Assembly: GCA_905221605.1 (NCBI GenBank)
Contig: CAJNDS010000368.1
Span: 53,501-117,500, forward strand
Length of the DNA stretch: 64,000 bases
Direction of reading: 5' to 3'
Source: Symbiodinium natans
Taxonomy: Eukaryota > Sar > Dinophyceae > Suessiales > Symbiodiniaceae
Made by a program: the position numbers and the translations under genes. Shown one piece after another: positions 1 through 12,210 of the stretch. Position 1 is the stretch's first letter. Each line of letters opens with the position of its first letter. The notes beneath the pieces are model-generated. The model was not told the DNA's origin, did no database searches, and saw only the letters and a list, made by a program, of their open reading frames with translations.

Positions 1-429
1 CGGTGATGCGTCCCGATGCGCCGGCCACACCGACATTTGCGACTTCGACAACTCCGAGTCCCACCTGTCAGCCGGATCCACGCCTTATGGTTGTTAACGC
101 CCGACCGCAATGACCCGACCGGGGCGCAGTGTCATTGGCACGAGGGTAAATCGACCATGCGCGGAGTCTCACGAAAGCAGACTTTAAGCCACCGACGCGG
201 AAGCACTTGGGGAAAGGTTGGCATGTGCCTGCAGGGTTGTTGTCGTGTTCCACGTCTGCATTCGGACGACCGGGAACCGGTGAGTCCTCTTCTCCCGAAC
301 AAGATGCCGGTTGCTCCCCTTGACCAAACGGATGTTACATCCGAGACGAACGACATCAGACGTGATGCCGCCGATGCGCAAGTTGGAAAAGCGGTTTGCG
401 CGTGCTTGCATTGCACCTTATTTAAGTTC

Positions 430-2574
430 GAGCGGCTGTTGTCGCATGTGTGCAAAGACCAGTCGCACTGCATGAGGTGTGCTGGGATGGAGTCGGAGGA
501 TTGGTGGATGACGAAGGAAATGAAGTTGGCCAGTTGGAAGCCGCAACTCTGGAAGAATGCGAGAGTGCGTGGCCCAGTTTGACTTTTTTGACAGCAGTGC
601 TCAGTCTTTGTGTGAGCGTGCTGAGCTGCAATCGTGCCAACAAGTGCCCCGAAGGCAGCTGCAATGCAGACGATGCATGCAAAAGCATCACGTTTTGCCA
701 GAAATGGGGGACTTGCTTTCTCAAGGTGGGCAAGGGCCTGAGGGGCAGACGCTTTCTGTGTTGTCAGGAGGTCAGGCTTGGTCCAGGATCTGTGAAATTC
801 CCGAGATCCGCTTGTGTCCCAGCACGATGTCAAGTCCATTGCATGGGCGTGGTGGCACGGTAGTGGCTACTTGTTGCTCTCCCGGTACAGGACCGAAGCC
901 TTTCTGGAATGGAAGACGCGAGCAGAAACGATGCCTGCAACACCTACTTCAAGAAGCCGTGCGGAAGTACGCCAGTTTCTCGCCCACCATGGTCAGGCTG
1001 CAGCACATGCTGGGATTCTGAGTTGAGTATGTTGAGTCATATGCCGGCATGTTCTTGCTTGCTGGGCATCGCAAGCAGGTGGGGGTGGCGGGGGCCAGCC
1101 GTTGCGTGTGATGGTGGTGTCATACAACCTGTACTGGTGGAATGCCTTCGGTCAGAATCCTTGGTCGCTTGGCTCCTTACAATTTACAAGAAGTGAGAAA
1201 GAAAACGTGATGCGAGACCGGAGAGATATGGAGAAATCCATATGTTCGAAGAAAAACGCCCAGGAAGAGCGACCACATCATTGACAACATCAAAAATAAC
1301 CTGAAGCCAGATTCAATTGGGTTGCAGGCAGGTGAGTGGTTGAGCTGTCAGCTCCGAATTCAGATTCGGTTTCAGCTGTCAGCGGTTTGGAAGATGTTGA
1401 GTTTTGGAATGCAAATGCCAGGAGTGCGATGAGCCCGGCACGATCCGAGACCGGACAGGCCTCGAGCGAGCCTCGCAATTCGATGGTGCCCAGGGGATCA
1501 TGGTGAAGCCAGGCACCTGAGGGCCTCTGAACGGCATAGGGCATCGTTTCTTGCTCGACACGTCATATGGCGCGTAGACGAGCGTATAGACTGGCTTGGA
1601 GAGGCCTCTTTGCGAAAGGCAGCTCTGGCTCAAGGGACATCCAGGCCAGGGCGCAGTTGTGTGTGAGCTTCTCTCCGCAGCCTTGGGCACGGGAGTTTCA
1701 GGCCACCGGCAAATGGGGCCCGCGCTACGTGACATGGGTGGAGTTGACAGATCCACAGAGTGGCCGGACTTTCTGGCATTTCAACACTCACTGGTCCTCT
1801 TGCTGCACAATGTGATGTTGTCATATGCTGTCGTATGCTGTCGTCGTGGCAGTGCGTCACTTGCAAGTCGCGAAGAACCTAGGTGTGTGCATAATGGCAA
1901 TGGTAGGGTGTGCGACGAAAATGTTCGATACCGTGGCGCACAAAACATGCTCAACGTCGCGCCCTTAACTTGTTTGATCGTGCCGTAGGAGAGCACAAGA
2001 TTTGCAGCCACTTGCAGCCATTTGCAGCCATCTGCAGCCCTGAGGTTATCAAGGAGAAGGCGCAGTGCCGAGTGCTGCCCTGCTACAGTATTAATTAAGA
2101 GTAACACTGAGCAACATTGGCCCAGAAAACATTGAAGGCCGGTGACCTGCCGGTAGTCATCACCGGAGACTTCAATGCGGGTACCTGAGTGTTGAACACG
2201 GTTGGCAGTGCGTGGTGGGCACCAGCATCCCTGTCTCTGCAGGCCAGGCTGAATGAAAAGGGTCCGCAGCACTTCCTCGCGAATGGTTTCCAACTGGCTC
2301 CAAAGCAGCAAAAGCCGTAACAAGCCGTTCACAAACGACTCTGTGCCCAGCTCTGCTGCACATGTGCTGCAGTTTGTGCTACTAGTAGTCACACAGTCTT
2401 TATTGTCGGAAGAGCTCGAGGGCCTCTAGGGCTTGTGGGGTTGCGGTGCAAGGCTGAGAATGCTTGGGTGGATTGCATCTTCTACTCGCACCACTGGGAG
2501 CTGCGCAGACACGGTACTGGTGATGCGTCACATAGCGACCACCGCCCCATCTTTGCGGAGTTGCAGCTCAAATG
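430..2574 (+). CDS. PAN/Apple-like Cys-rich segment plus endonuclease/exonuclease/phosphatase (EEP) domain protein
   Basis: Multi-exon gene read from motifs; the 5' end is not defined. The Cys-rich part (about 535-733) reads LEAATLEECESA and then CNADDACKSITFCQKWGTCF, the cysteine spacing of PAN/Apple-like domains. EEP exons follow: 1102-1160 (SYNLYWWNAF, with the motif Asn), about 1262-1326 (IIDNIKNNLKPDSIGLQ), about 1425-1520, 1701-1800 (WGPRYVTWVEL, FWHFNTHW with the catalytic His), about 1882-1957 (HNGNGRVCDENVRYRGAQN), 2118-2188 (VVITGDFNAG, metal/phosphate-binding Asp and Asn), about 2250-2310, and 2455-2574 (DASHSDHRPIFAEL, catalytic Asp-His pair, then TGA). All classical EEP catalytic motifs except the Glu expected after LQ are visible; that Glu would fall at a splice junction. 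PAN domains bind proteins or carbohydrate, so I infer a secreted or surface phosphodiesterase/nuclease. Substrate unknown. The PAN call is weaker than the EEP call. Confidence 0.72.
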
Positions 2575-4250
2575 AGCCAAAGCTGCAACCCCATCACCAC
2601 AGTGTCAACTAGCATCAGCACCCTTCTAGGATGCAAGCGAAGACATCCGAATTTTCAGTGCTTTCGCAGTTTTTCTGTCAGGTCAAAGGCCGCCTTGTGT
2701 TTTGTATTTACGATATTTTGCGACGGGCAGATCCTTCCAGGTGCTCAGAAGCTCCCCAAGCCACCCAACTTGCTTGCAAGGGCCCAACAGGCCGAGGATC
2801 TTCCTGCAGGTTTTCAAGCATTTCAAAACCCTGAGCATGCTACGGCTTCAAGCACCCTTTCTGATCCCTCTGAACTCCTCCCCGAGGTTGAGTGTTTCAT
2901 GAGCTCGACCACATGCACGAATCCTTTGTTTGGTACATCAAACAGTTTCGGTGGTTGCATGCATGTGCACTCTCCTGCGTCAGCCAAGGAAGAGAGGACC
3001 TGTTATTCCCTGCAGGCCGATGCATAGCATAGTTCCATCGTCTCAGGAGTTTTAGGAGTCAAAACAAAAAGCCACAAGATGCTTTTTTTCAGCCAAGCTG
3101 AAGCAGACATGGCGCGATTTTGCATCATGCCGGGCTTGGCAACGGTACTGATCTTTTGCAGAGCTGTCCCGTGCTGTCCGCCGAAGTCTTTGTGATCAGA
3201 GCTTGCAGCTACCAAGAAGGAGCACCCATATGTTGAAGCATTTTGGTTGAATGTTGAGACTTGAGACCTCCGAGCGGCTGGGACTCCTTTTCGGAATTCT
3301 ACAGTCCAAGACTCCTCAGCAGGAACCCTCCGCATCCATCCCAGCTGTCCTAGCTGTCCTAGCGCCTAATCGCGGCGAGCGCGCCTAGTCGCGACTGCAC
3401 AAAACCAGTGCGTTGCAGCATTTCGGGGCACGGCGTCCGATCGAAAACAAAGAGTGTGCGCTCCGCGTGTACGTGCCCTACCGAGGGCCAAAGCTGTGCA
3501 GGAACGGCATGGGTATTGCATAATTAGCAATCTTTTTGGTGCCCGTTGTGTCCTTCACCTCAGCCTTTCAAGGATGATATAGATCTGTTTCACGCTCAAT
3601 GCGGGTAGGCTGAGCATGAGTTGCTGGTGCAGCACAAATGCCTCCAGACTGTCCGGAGCCGGACGAAAGCACTAGGCTGGTTTTCTAGGTTCTTTAGTCG
3701 ACTAGTCAACATGCTTCAAAGCTGGAGTTTGAACTCCATCGTGGGAAGCTTATGTGAACCCTTTGCGTTGATCAGTCGTTGACCGGGAAGTCCAATCGCA
3801 GCCCAGGTAGCCTGGTTCGACTACCTACGCCCGTCGCTGGAGCCCGGGTGCTCAGATGCTACAGTCAATAGACGCTAATCCTCGGACTGCTGAAGATTTA
3901 GAGAATTGATCTCAGAATGCAGAGGGTGCAGATGTTTCTTTTGTTTGCGAGGTGGCGACGAAAATGCGCTCGACTGGAGGCGAGCAGTGTAAAGTCCATC
4001 CGATGCCTTATCAGCTCAGTTTGCTCTCAGTTTGTGTGACATGTCTCGACACAGCTGTGTTGGTTTTCATCATGCGGGTTCTTGGCCGTTCCGTTTCCCG
4101 CCCTTTCGCCGGAAGCGGCACAAAATTTGTAAGAGCTGGAGGCGGTTGGAGGTGTTTGAGGTGTTTGCCCGACATCGTCGACTTTGCACCAGTGGGTTGC
4201 GGACACGCTCGATGCTGATTGGACTTGAGAGCTTGGACGAAGATGGATAC
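2575..4250. other. Intergenic stretch, no supported gene
   Basis: ORFs here are short and lack recognisable motifs. A 151-codon ORF at 2572-3027 overlaps the EEP stop codon and has no domain signature. I see no RNA gene or clear repeat. Confidence 0.4.
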
Positions 4251-4253
4251 ACA

Positions 4254-5307
4254 TGAAGATTGGAGAACAGAGCAAGAAGGCCCATCAGCAGCTCTTGCTG
4301 CGGGCCCAACAAACAGCAGTGGCAGCAGAGGCATAGGGTCTAGGAGACATGCCGCAAGGGCGCATGGCTTCTGACGAAGCCAAAAAGGTTTTGGGACAGT
4401 CGGCGGCACTTCGGCACGAGAAGAGCATTGCAAACACGAATAAGATCTTGAACTTGTGCTACTGGAGCAGAAAGCAGCCTTAGCACGCCAGCAGAGCGAG
4501 CCACTTAGAGGTAGAGGAGAATGAGCAGAAGGAACCAGCAACTCTTGTTGTGTTTGGTTTTTCACCGCAACCAGGTTTAATGAGTCGCTACGGGCTACAA
4601 AAAAGCGAAGGCAAGGGCAGGGCTTTCGTCGAGGATCCCGACACGGAGGCTGCCGAAATCAAGTTCGGCAGTGTTTTTTGCCGATATCAGCACTCAGCAA
4701 GAGAACCCCCGAGTCTACCACGACATGTCGTCGATAAATGGCCATGTGTCGTGGAGGGTCAACAGAAAGAGTTGCTCGTTGATGTCCTGAGTGCCCAACA
4801 TCATGATGGATCCACAAGTTTCATCACAAACCCTGAAAATTGGTGAGGAGGAGTTGGCAGCCTTGCAGAAGGATGCGTGAGTTGTGTGATTCCGACCGCA
4901 ATTCATTGCTGGGGTGCGGTGCGAAAATCTGGATAGGAGAATGCATTGCTGGCATCAGATGCGAAGCCGGAGCCTGATTTATACTGAAGGGGGTGTTCGT
5001 GTACTAACAGTCTACTAGCGAGTCGTGGCCCAAGAAACGTAGCCTCAGGTGGTGGGAGGCCAAATGTTCTGAGCTCGAGGCATGCGAAGAACTGCAAGAA
5101 CACAAACACGTCAGGGATTCTAGGCAAATGTGGGGCGAGCTTTGCTGGTCGACACTTGTGCTTGTTGACAATGTTGAACATCTCGCATCCACGAGGATTA
5201 TCTTCGTTACAATTGGGACTGGTGGCGTGCGAAGGTGGGAAGACGTGAGGATTGCCAGGCGTGATCAGTTTGTGCCTGGGAGGCCATACGTCTCTCCTCT
5301 CCGTTGA
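4254..5307 (+). CDS. Candidate exons of an unrecognised gene, coiled-coil-like then Trp-rich
   Basis: Three + strand pieces look protein-like but match no family I know. At 4254-4340 a Gln/Ala-rich segment includes QLLLRAQQTAVAAEA, and at 4450-4505 LEQKAALARQQSE; both suggest coiled coil. At 4800-4880 a piece reads KIGEEELAALQKDA and ends in TGA. The longest piece is open for 98 codons from 5011 to the TGA at 5305-5307, directly after an acceptor-like ACAG. It contains RSLRWWEAKCSELEACEEL and IFVTIGTGGVRRWEDV. The minus-strand ORF over the same bases is less protein-like. The pieces may or may not belong to one gene. Confidence 0.25.
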
Positions 5308-5718
5308 CAAAGTACACGGAGGAGTTATCGGAGCCGCAGTCAGAAGGCTTTGATTGGAAGTGGGAGGCCAAGCTGACAGCCAGATCGTGTCGTGTATTAT
5401 CGTGTGTTGCCATGGTCAAGGTGGTACCCGACATCATGCCCTTGCTGTAGACGGCCGCTGGACATAACTGTGTCTGCGGGCACCTCTTACAAGTCGCTGG
5501 ACTGCAATGTAAGTCGGGTGTTTAGGAGCAAAGCAGCAAAGACCAGGCAAGCGAAGGTGACCAACTGCAATTTTAAAGGCTTTCGGCCTGGTCTGTTTGC
5601 TCTGGCCGAGGACATGGGATAAGTGGGATACGTGGGATACGTGGGAGCACGGTCGGGGACCCTTGCTTCAGATCCATTCAACACCAAGCATCAATGCTTC
5701 CCCAAGTCCAGAGGTGAA

Positions 5719-6787
5719 CAGCACGCGCCTCGTTGTGCTTACGTCTGCGTGGTTTGGGGTGCCAATGCCGGCTACGCCTTGGGCGCCGCGGTGCTTGGCA
5801 CGAGACTCCAGGCCAGAGAGACAGCAAAATCGGTGAAAAGCAGAGAGTGGCTGCATTTGGTGCTCGTGCGATGCGATTCTCCGTTCATCCGTTCCTGTCG
5901 CTGTGTCGGTTTCGGAGCACAGGAGCTACAAGCAGAGCAAGGCGCCGGACCCGTGCAAGACTTTGCAAGACCGCAGATGTTCTCACGCGCTTCCCCACTT
6001 CTTGCCTTCGGGTAGGCGGAGCGGCCGACCTGATTCTGATGCACACAGATGCTGCTCGGAGCAAACGAGCATGTTGAGTCACGTGTCACTGTGCGTCAAT
6101 CAGAGTGCTATATGCCAGGACGTGCCCCAGAACTATTTGGAAGAGCTTTCAAAGATCTGGAAGCTCCAAAGCACGGAGTACATCGACGGCGTCCCGGCGC
6201 TTTACACTACAAAGGGCACACGCTTCGATGGAGTCTTCACCAAGCTCAGTGCCGCTTGCCTGGTTCGAGGTGCCAAGACGGTAGACGCACTAAATCCCCA
6301 TTAACACTGGGGGTAGGAGGCGGTCATTTCAGTTGTTGTTGTGATTCTTCTGACCTTTTGCAGCTGAGGCGTGGAAGCTTGTCGGGGCGCCAAGGAGCTT
6401 ATTTAATAAGCACCATGTTCACTGTTCGGGTGTGTTGATATGATATGTGTTGATAAACTACAATAAACTAGCATGTTGATATTCGCTCGGAGTGCCTCAA
6501 TGACTCACCAATCTGGTTGTGCCTTGCTCCCCTGTGAATGGCTTGCGCAGAATTGACACGAGTGGGACACGGGCCAAGGTTGAATATGACAAAGCCGGCG
6601 CCCGATTTGTTTGTCAAGCTTGAAGCTTGGAACTTGTAGAAGCTGGGGTCCCCTCATGTCCTCAGGTCATGCTCTTGGACATTGACACGCTCCCGCTGAA
6701 GCCACTTGGCGCTCTCTTTGACCTCGAGCCGCCAGCGGCACTTGCAGCTTGCCAGCATGTGCCAGCGCCAACTTGCGAGAACTGGAG

Positions 6788-6831
<44 letters not shown>

Positions 6832-8315
6832 GAGGGAGAGAGAGGGAGAGAGAGGGAGTTGCTGTGCCAGCCGTTGAAGAGCACCAGAGAGGCTGATTGT
6901 TGCTGGGGGGTCCTTCTCTGCAGGTCCGGGGGAGCTGTAACTTAGAGCACGGAGCATTGGTGGACGGCCGCTACTCGCCTTGCTTGATGCACGCAGCGCG
7001 TATTGCACACGGCCGACACATGGTGGCCGTTCGTCCACGGATGCGTTGAGGCTCCTTCTTCAGCGAGGGTGGCTGGGAGCCGGGTGGTTGGCTTCAGTCC
7101 GGAGGAGAGCCCTTAACGCAGATGCAGCGGTTTCTATTCTCGACAGTTTTTAGTTCCTGCTACTTCCTCATACGGATCTTGCCTTCTTGCCTTCGGTTCG
7201 GAGGCATCAACGCCGGGGTGATCCTGTTGCGGCCTTCCCAAGCAACCTTCGAGCAGATGCTCAGCGAGGCGCCCCCTGAGCCCATAACGGATGAAAAGAG
7301 CGATGCAGAAAGCACAGTGAAAGCTTTGACACACAAAAGAACGCTCGGTTTTTTTGGTTTTGGGGCGTTCTCTGGGAGAGGTCACCTCGGAGCATCACCC
7401 TGCTCACATCGCCGGCAACGGCCCAGAGCAGGATTACCTCACGCGCTTCTTCGCCGCAGTGACCTCAATGATACATAGTGTAGTTGGATGCAATGTCGCA
7501 TGCCGCGTTCATAAAGAGGCAGATCTCCAGCAGCCTTGGCGGCACATCGACGTTTCATACAACTTCCAGCTGCACCACATACCTTTCGCCCTGGAACAGG
7601 CTGCCGCAGTAGCTGCAATAGCCACGGAGTCAGACTCGGACCGTGTGCTGGAAGTGTGGGGTCGAGGTGGTGCGATACCGAAATCAGCTTTGCGAGTCCC
7701 AGCGTGAAGATTCAGACTGGCTTCCTCCCCGACTGACGATCAATGCGGAGGTCGCAGCGTGCAAGCTTCACTAATCTCTAAAGCTCTAAAGAATGTGTTA
7801 AAGAATGTGTTGGAGTAGAGCCTTTCGACGATGACACCCGCGTAGCCGTGAAAGGACATCAAGCTGATCCACTTCAGCGGCGAGTTGAAGTACTGGCACA
7901 TGCTGTGACGTGGTTGAATTGCAGAATGGAGTTGAGAAGTCATGCCAAAGAAGCAGAATTAACTGATGGAGAGGCATGAGCAACCACTTTGTCACATCGA
8001 GATCCAAGGCTCTGCGATGAGACAGAGGTTGAGTTTAGTGTGGAGAGGCCACGTTGTTCTCGCACGCCGCAGACACGCATCCTCGATAGGCTTCCCCATG
8101 CTTCCCCCCCTTCTCTTGCATATCGCGGCCGCAGGTTTGCGGAGAAGATGTTGGCAGAGTTCGCATCTTATGGAGCCTGGGTCACTGGAGAAGAGGACTG
8201 TGAAGAGTATGGAGCCTGTCGCTGTGACGGCCGCATCGTTCTCCTGAGCGACCCGAAGAAAGACATAACGGACTTGGTGGCTCGAGACTTGGCGCCAGAG
8301 TACATTTGGGGGGGG
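5719..8315 (+). CDS. Glycogenin-like family 8 glycosyltransferase (GT8)
   Basis: Retaining nucleotide-sugar transferase of the GT8 fold, assembled from exons in several frames. Exon at about 5719-5811: AYVCVVWGANAGYALGAAVL (first strand and sugar-nucleotide loop). About 6016-6047: DLILMHT. 6119-6252: DVPQNYLEEL, EYIDGVPALY, TRFDGVFTKLSA. 6666-6760: VMLLDIDTLPLKPLGALFDL, carrying the DxD metal site. 7195-7275: FGGINAGVILLRPS (NAG motif). 7379-7465: HIAGNGPEQDYLTRF. 7537-7610: WRHIDVSYNFQLHHIPF. 7854-7905: LIHFSGELKYW, the late HxxGxxKxW motif. 8135-8310: FAEKMLAEFASYG and a tail. The order matches glycogenin-type enzymes from end to end. The first well-defined intron (6048-6118) starts with GA and joins HT to DVPQ in phase. 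A GA microsatellite lies in the intron after the DxD exon. Start codon, C-terminus and acceptor substrate are not determined. Confidence 0.82.
6785..6858. repeat. (GA)n microsatellite inside a GT8 intron
   Basis: About 70 bases of nearly pure AG/GA with a few CG and GGG interruptions, between the DxD exon and the following GT8 exons. It is noncoding in this context and creates artefact Arg/Glu ORFs on + and Ser/Leu ORFs on -. Confidence 0.9.
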
Positions 8316-9379
8316 GGCTTTTCTCTCGAGCATTTTGGACGAACGAGACACGACTCGGGCACTTCGAGATGCCACAGCATGTCAGGAGCTTTTCAGCACG
8401 TGCGGGACATTTGCGTTACGTCATGTGCGGCGTGGCACAGCTGTGCCCTTCGGCTTCTGGAGCGGCAGCCAGGCCCAAGGGCCTTGGGAAACGCACAGCG
8501 GAGAGACACGGAAATTTTTGTGTTATCTTCTTGTTGCTCTATGCCTCTGTGCCTGACCTGTGTGGTGCGTGTGTTCAATTCAAAGATGCCTAGAGCCAAG
8601 AGGATGAGGTCCGACGCCTTCCGACCACTCCGAACGTTCTCCTCGTCACCGAACGTTCCATCAGCAGCCAACGCATGCTCTCAACCGTATCGATCATCAC
8701 CTCACGTCAGCAACGGGGACAGCTGCGATGCAATCCAAGGGCGGCTCGAGCTGCTGCACAATCAAATGATGACAGGCATACTTACACCCCAATCTGTGAA
8801 TGGCCTCCACCATATTTCAGGTTTTGTGACGCTTCAAATCTTTTATTTGAGCACATGCTGACGATCGCACGCGCAAATCAAGTTCCGCAGCCAGTGCATG
8901 AGTCCTGGCGACCTCTCATGCTTGCCAGAGTGCATTGTCGGTCTCCTGCGGTCTGGCACGAGCCTTGGCGGCTTGTTCTGCGTCTATGACCGCATCAAGC
9001 CATGGCTTCCTCGTCATCGGCTTCTTTCGGTATAGGTCCACAGCTCCCGTACGTATCTACGTATCTTGTTTCGAAAGCTCGGATAGTTGTGCCGAAGCCT
9101 TTCCAGTCTCCTTGCGCGGGTTCTTTCAGAACCTCGCCTGCCTTGGGTTTCGCTGGCCGCGTTGGCCTTTCACGAACAGGAGGACATTGCGCGGGCCGAA
9201 AAACCTAGCCGAGAAAAAGCTCGGGCAGCTTCCTCCCTGCAAAGCAATGTGAGACCGCTTGTCATCGGGGCTGCAAGAAGAGCATGCTGGGCACCGGAAC
9301 ACCCCCTTGGAGACACATTGATGACACGGTGATGTTACAAGTACATTGATGCTCGGGCATCATGACTGTCATGCCTCTG

Positions 9380-9789
9380 TCACAGGCCTCCTCCGAAAGC
9401 TGGAGCATCCAAGCGTGCCGCCGGGTTCTGCGCTGCCTGGAGCCGAAGTGGAGGTGCTGTGGCCACGGGAAGGCCGGTTTTGATGCGCAACAGAGCCTCT
9501 GAGCATCCTCCACATGCATCTCGGACATGAGACGTTTGTGTGTGTGCGGCTGGGTGAGGCGAGGCCTGGCGCAAGAGGTGGCATCCAGCTCGAGTGCTTG
9601 GTGTGCATTCCGATGGAAGCTACACGGTCCGGCGCTCGGTGCAATCTGCAGCGCCTCGAGCAAAGGACCGTTCGAGCAAAGTCGCAACAGGTGCACTACT
9701 ACACGGAGGATAAGGGCTGGTCCTCGTGTATGGAGCGAAATGTTGATGCCGCGCGTGTGAAATGGGAGCCTGGGGGCTCCATGAATTGA
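9380..9789 (+). CDS. Possible Tudor/chromo-barrel-like exons
   Basis: Two + strand pieces together resemble a small beta-barrel reader domain. The first (about 9380-9480) reads GAEVEVLWPREGRF, like the opening strand of Tudor-type folds. The second (about 9690-9789, ending in TGA) reads VHYYTEDKGWSSCMERNVDA followed by ARVKWEPGG, like the 'VHY-x-GW-x-W-V' core. The final Trp of that core is Cys here. The exon join is not resolved. If correct, the protein would bind methylated peptides or nucleic acid. The similarity is short and the call tentative. Confidence 0.33.
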
Positions 9790-10045
9790 GCACTTTTGAT
9801 TTCTAGAAAGCGTAAAAAAAGACTACTGTTTTCGGATAAGAGCATGCGCATGGCGCGCACCGCTTTATTTGCTCGTGGCCTGCAGTCGCTAGCAGCGACC
9901 GCAGCACATGGCACAAAGTGTTTAATTGAGCGGGATCGGAGCAGCTCAACGATATCTCAGCTGCGCTGATTTGGGAAAAGATGGAGTTGTGCTTGTCCAA
10001 AGCTGCGAAAGCTGTGCAAGCTGGACAGATGCGTTAAGAAAACTT

Positions 10046-10680
10046 GGTCGAAGAGATCGTTCAAGAGAGCAGGGATCCGTGGCACATCGTGGCGCATCGT
10101 GGAGCATCGTGGCACATTTGGTCAGCCCGACAAGACGTGCGCCTTTGAAGGCGAGCTTGCGTTGAACAGTTTGGTGGAAATAGGAATCATGAATTCACGA
10201 GAACTCCCTTGACTGGCCCAAACCTGAACCCTACTCAACCCCCAGGATGGTTTCGGTCCACTTGCGTGGCTTTGCTCTCACAGGAGCACAAATGTAAGAG
10301 CTGACGTTGAAGACCCCCCGAAACTCCGAAAGCTGAAAGCCTCATTTCTGAAAATGTTTTCCGCGCCCCAACAATGATGGGTGTCAGCAAGCTGGAGACT
10401 GGATGTTCTCCAAGGTATCTCCGTTTCCACACACCCTGAATAGAGCCATGGCAGAGCTGTGCATGGCGGATGACTGCCTCGCGGGCCTTTTAAAGCCCGT
10501 CGATACATGGGAAGCCAACAATGTGCCGAACAGATGGTTTGTCGAAGCCTCAGCAGTGACTTTGTGACCTTTCATTCGCAACAAGAAGCCAAGTTGGACG
10601 TGTGGTTGGCATACGACTTGCCCGACATGGTCTCTTCGGTCCGTGATTGAATCCCAGAGTTGGCACATGATGTCGACGTA
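10046..10680. repeat. Dispersed repeat, copy A
   Basis: This segment recurs at 14404-14860 and 23886-24290. Landmarks shared with copy B: GGTCGAAGAGATCGTTCAAG, the GTGGCACATCGTGG run, and CCCAGGATGGTTTCGGTCCA. Shared with copy C: ACGAGAACTCCCTTGACTGG, GCAGAGCTGTGCAT, GGGAAGCCAACAATGT, GTTGGCATACGACTTGCCCG. Copy A is the longest and contains landmarks of both others. No intact ORF or terminal repeat is obvious, so it may be a decayed mobile element. Confidence 0.75.
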
Positions 10681-11685
10681 TCACTTCACTTATTCCATGA
10701 GCTGAGTTGAGTTGCCCCTAAACCCTAAACGCCCGAAACCCCCATGCAGTCACTGCACAACTGCAGCTCAGAGCCTTCACTTACATGTGGAGGCCAAGTG
10801 CATCTTGCAAGGCAGACAACAATATCAATCCAGTTAACTGTGTCAACACGTCAACGCACTTGAACCCTGATGTTTTATTCCAACGTCTAGTTTCCGACAT
10901 TCAGTTAGGCAGTGTGTCTTTGTGTTACTGCCCGCCTCCCTCATCCACGGCTGTAGGGCTTGTTGCCATGGATTTGTGTTGTGGGCAGCAGTCCAGCGCT
11001 GCCTGGCTGCATGCATTCTTGCCCGCGTTGTAGAAATGGTATCTCTGCTAGGCTTATAGTTAAGATGTGATTTGATGCTAATAATGCGGTCACATCTCAC
11101 ATCTTTCAAGCCAAAACTTACGTGCAAACACAGAACCTCAATTACGCGCTGCAGCAGGCTCCCATGCAGGCGTTTGCTTCTGCGATGGAGTTCGTGCTGA
11201 CGCTGGGAAGCTGTTGTCAGGCAAGATACTTGCCAATATTTCAGTCAGGTTGAAAAGCCTGCCCGGGTCACTCCTCCCAGAATCCCTTGATGAGGCCTCC
11301 GCTTCCACGTCCGATGAGGTGCCATTCCATCATGCCAGCTGCATTGTTCCGCAAATCATTCATGGTTGACGGGCTCCAGGAACTGGTGTTTGCGTGCAAA
11401 ACAGTGCAGATGCCTGCGGAAGAGATGGGGTAGCTCCAGCTGCAAGGGACAAGCCGTGCTTCAGGTTCTGCAAGGGGTTGCCCACTCTTGTCAAGTGGCT
11501 GCGTGGATATGGAACGTGAAGCTGTGTCGGTCTTGTCCTTCACCTCTCTCTCTGGCGCAATCATGGGTTTCTGCAGGTGAATGATTTTCCGAGTCAAGCA
11601 AACGCATATGTAGGTCGTATACGCCGTAGATGTCCATGCAGCCCAGGCACCCAACTGGGCATGCGGAGATGATGGTGGACCGGCC

Positions 11686-11916
11686 TTGTGCAAACCGGGC
11701 GAGGCGCAGTGTGGGAAAGTGGAAAGCACGCTTCCCTTCGTTTCTGTGACGGCGGCTGCTTCTATTGATCTAATGCCCCTTGAAACCGGGAGGCTTGACA
11801 CCGTGCAGGACGCGTTTCAATATGGGCAGGCCTGCTTCTGGCAAGGATTCCGTGATGGGGTGGCACTTGGAGAGCAGATGGTGAAAGAGTGGCGTGAAAA
11901 TCTTGGGGGTGCCTAG
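11686..11916 (+). CDS. Candidate 3' exon of an unrecognised gene
   Basis: The C-terminal part reads like a real exon: GRLDTVQDAFQYGQACFWQG, then GVALGEQMVKEWRENLGGA and TAG. The amphipathic, acidic character suggests helices. No family is recognised and upstream exons are not identified. A 177-codon minus-strand ORF (11268-11801) overlaps it but has composition typical of an antisense shadow. Confidence 0.3.
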   Translation: MCKPGEAQCGKVESTLPFVSVTAAASIDLMPLETGRLDTVQDAFQYGQACFWQGFRDGVALGEQMVKEWRENLGGA

Positions 11917-12082
11917 TGAGGATGGGGCTTGCAGCGAGCTTGCCCCAAGAACCCTGGAGTCCGGAGGCGCGCTGATGGAAAATTGAAATGCAGCGTTGAC
12001 GCAGGCTCATGTTTCAATCAGTGTTCAGGGCCGCGACTGGACCTATCTTCCGTACTCGCAAGCCATGGCTTTAGGCTTTTCT

Positions 12083-12106
12083 ATGCTAGCTATCATTTGG
12101 CTCAAG
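12083..12106 (+). other. Relict dinoflagellate spliced-leader sequence
   Basis: The bases GCTAGCTATCATTTGGCTCAAG resemble the 22-nt dinoflagellate spliced leader (consensus DCCGTAGCCATTTTGGCTCAAG). The 3' part, 12094-12106 (CATTTGGCTCAAG), matches exactly apart from one missing T; the 5' part retains TAGC. A genomic leader directly upstream of an intronless ORF is the known mark of a trans-spliced mRNA that was reverse-transcribed and reintegrated. Confidence 0.7.
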
Positions 12107-12210
12107 CTTTCAGTGTGGAAGAGTTGCGATGGAGATTTTCACGCCCGTGGCCCAGATTTATTGTGCTCAACAAGCTTGGTTTCAATAGTCATGGTCCGGC
12201 GACTGCCAGG

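Noticed and set aside
132-839. 235-codon minus-strand ORF at the window start
   Set aside because: It is the antisense shadow of the Cys-rich + strand exons and has no motif.
1613-1633. TCTGGCTCAAGG as a second relict spliced leader
   Set aside because: Only the eight bases GGCTCAAG match contiguously, and it lies inside the EEP gene region; chance is sufficient.
11268-11801. 177-codon minus-strand ORF
   Set aside because: No domain, composition of a random frame, and it overlaps a more protein-like + strand exon.
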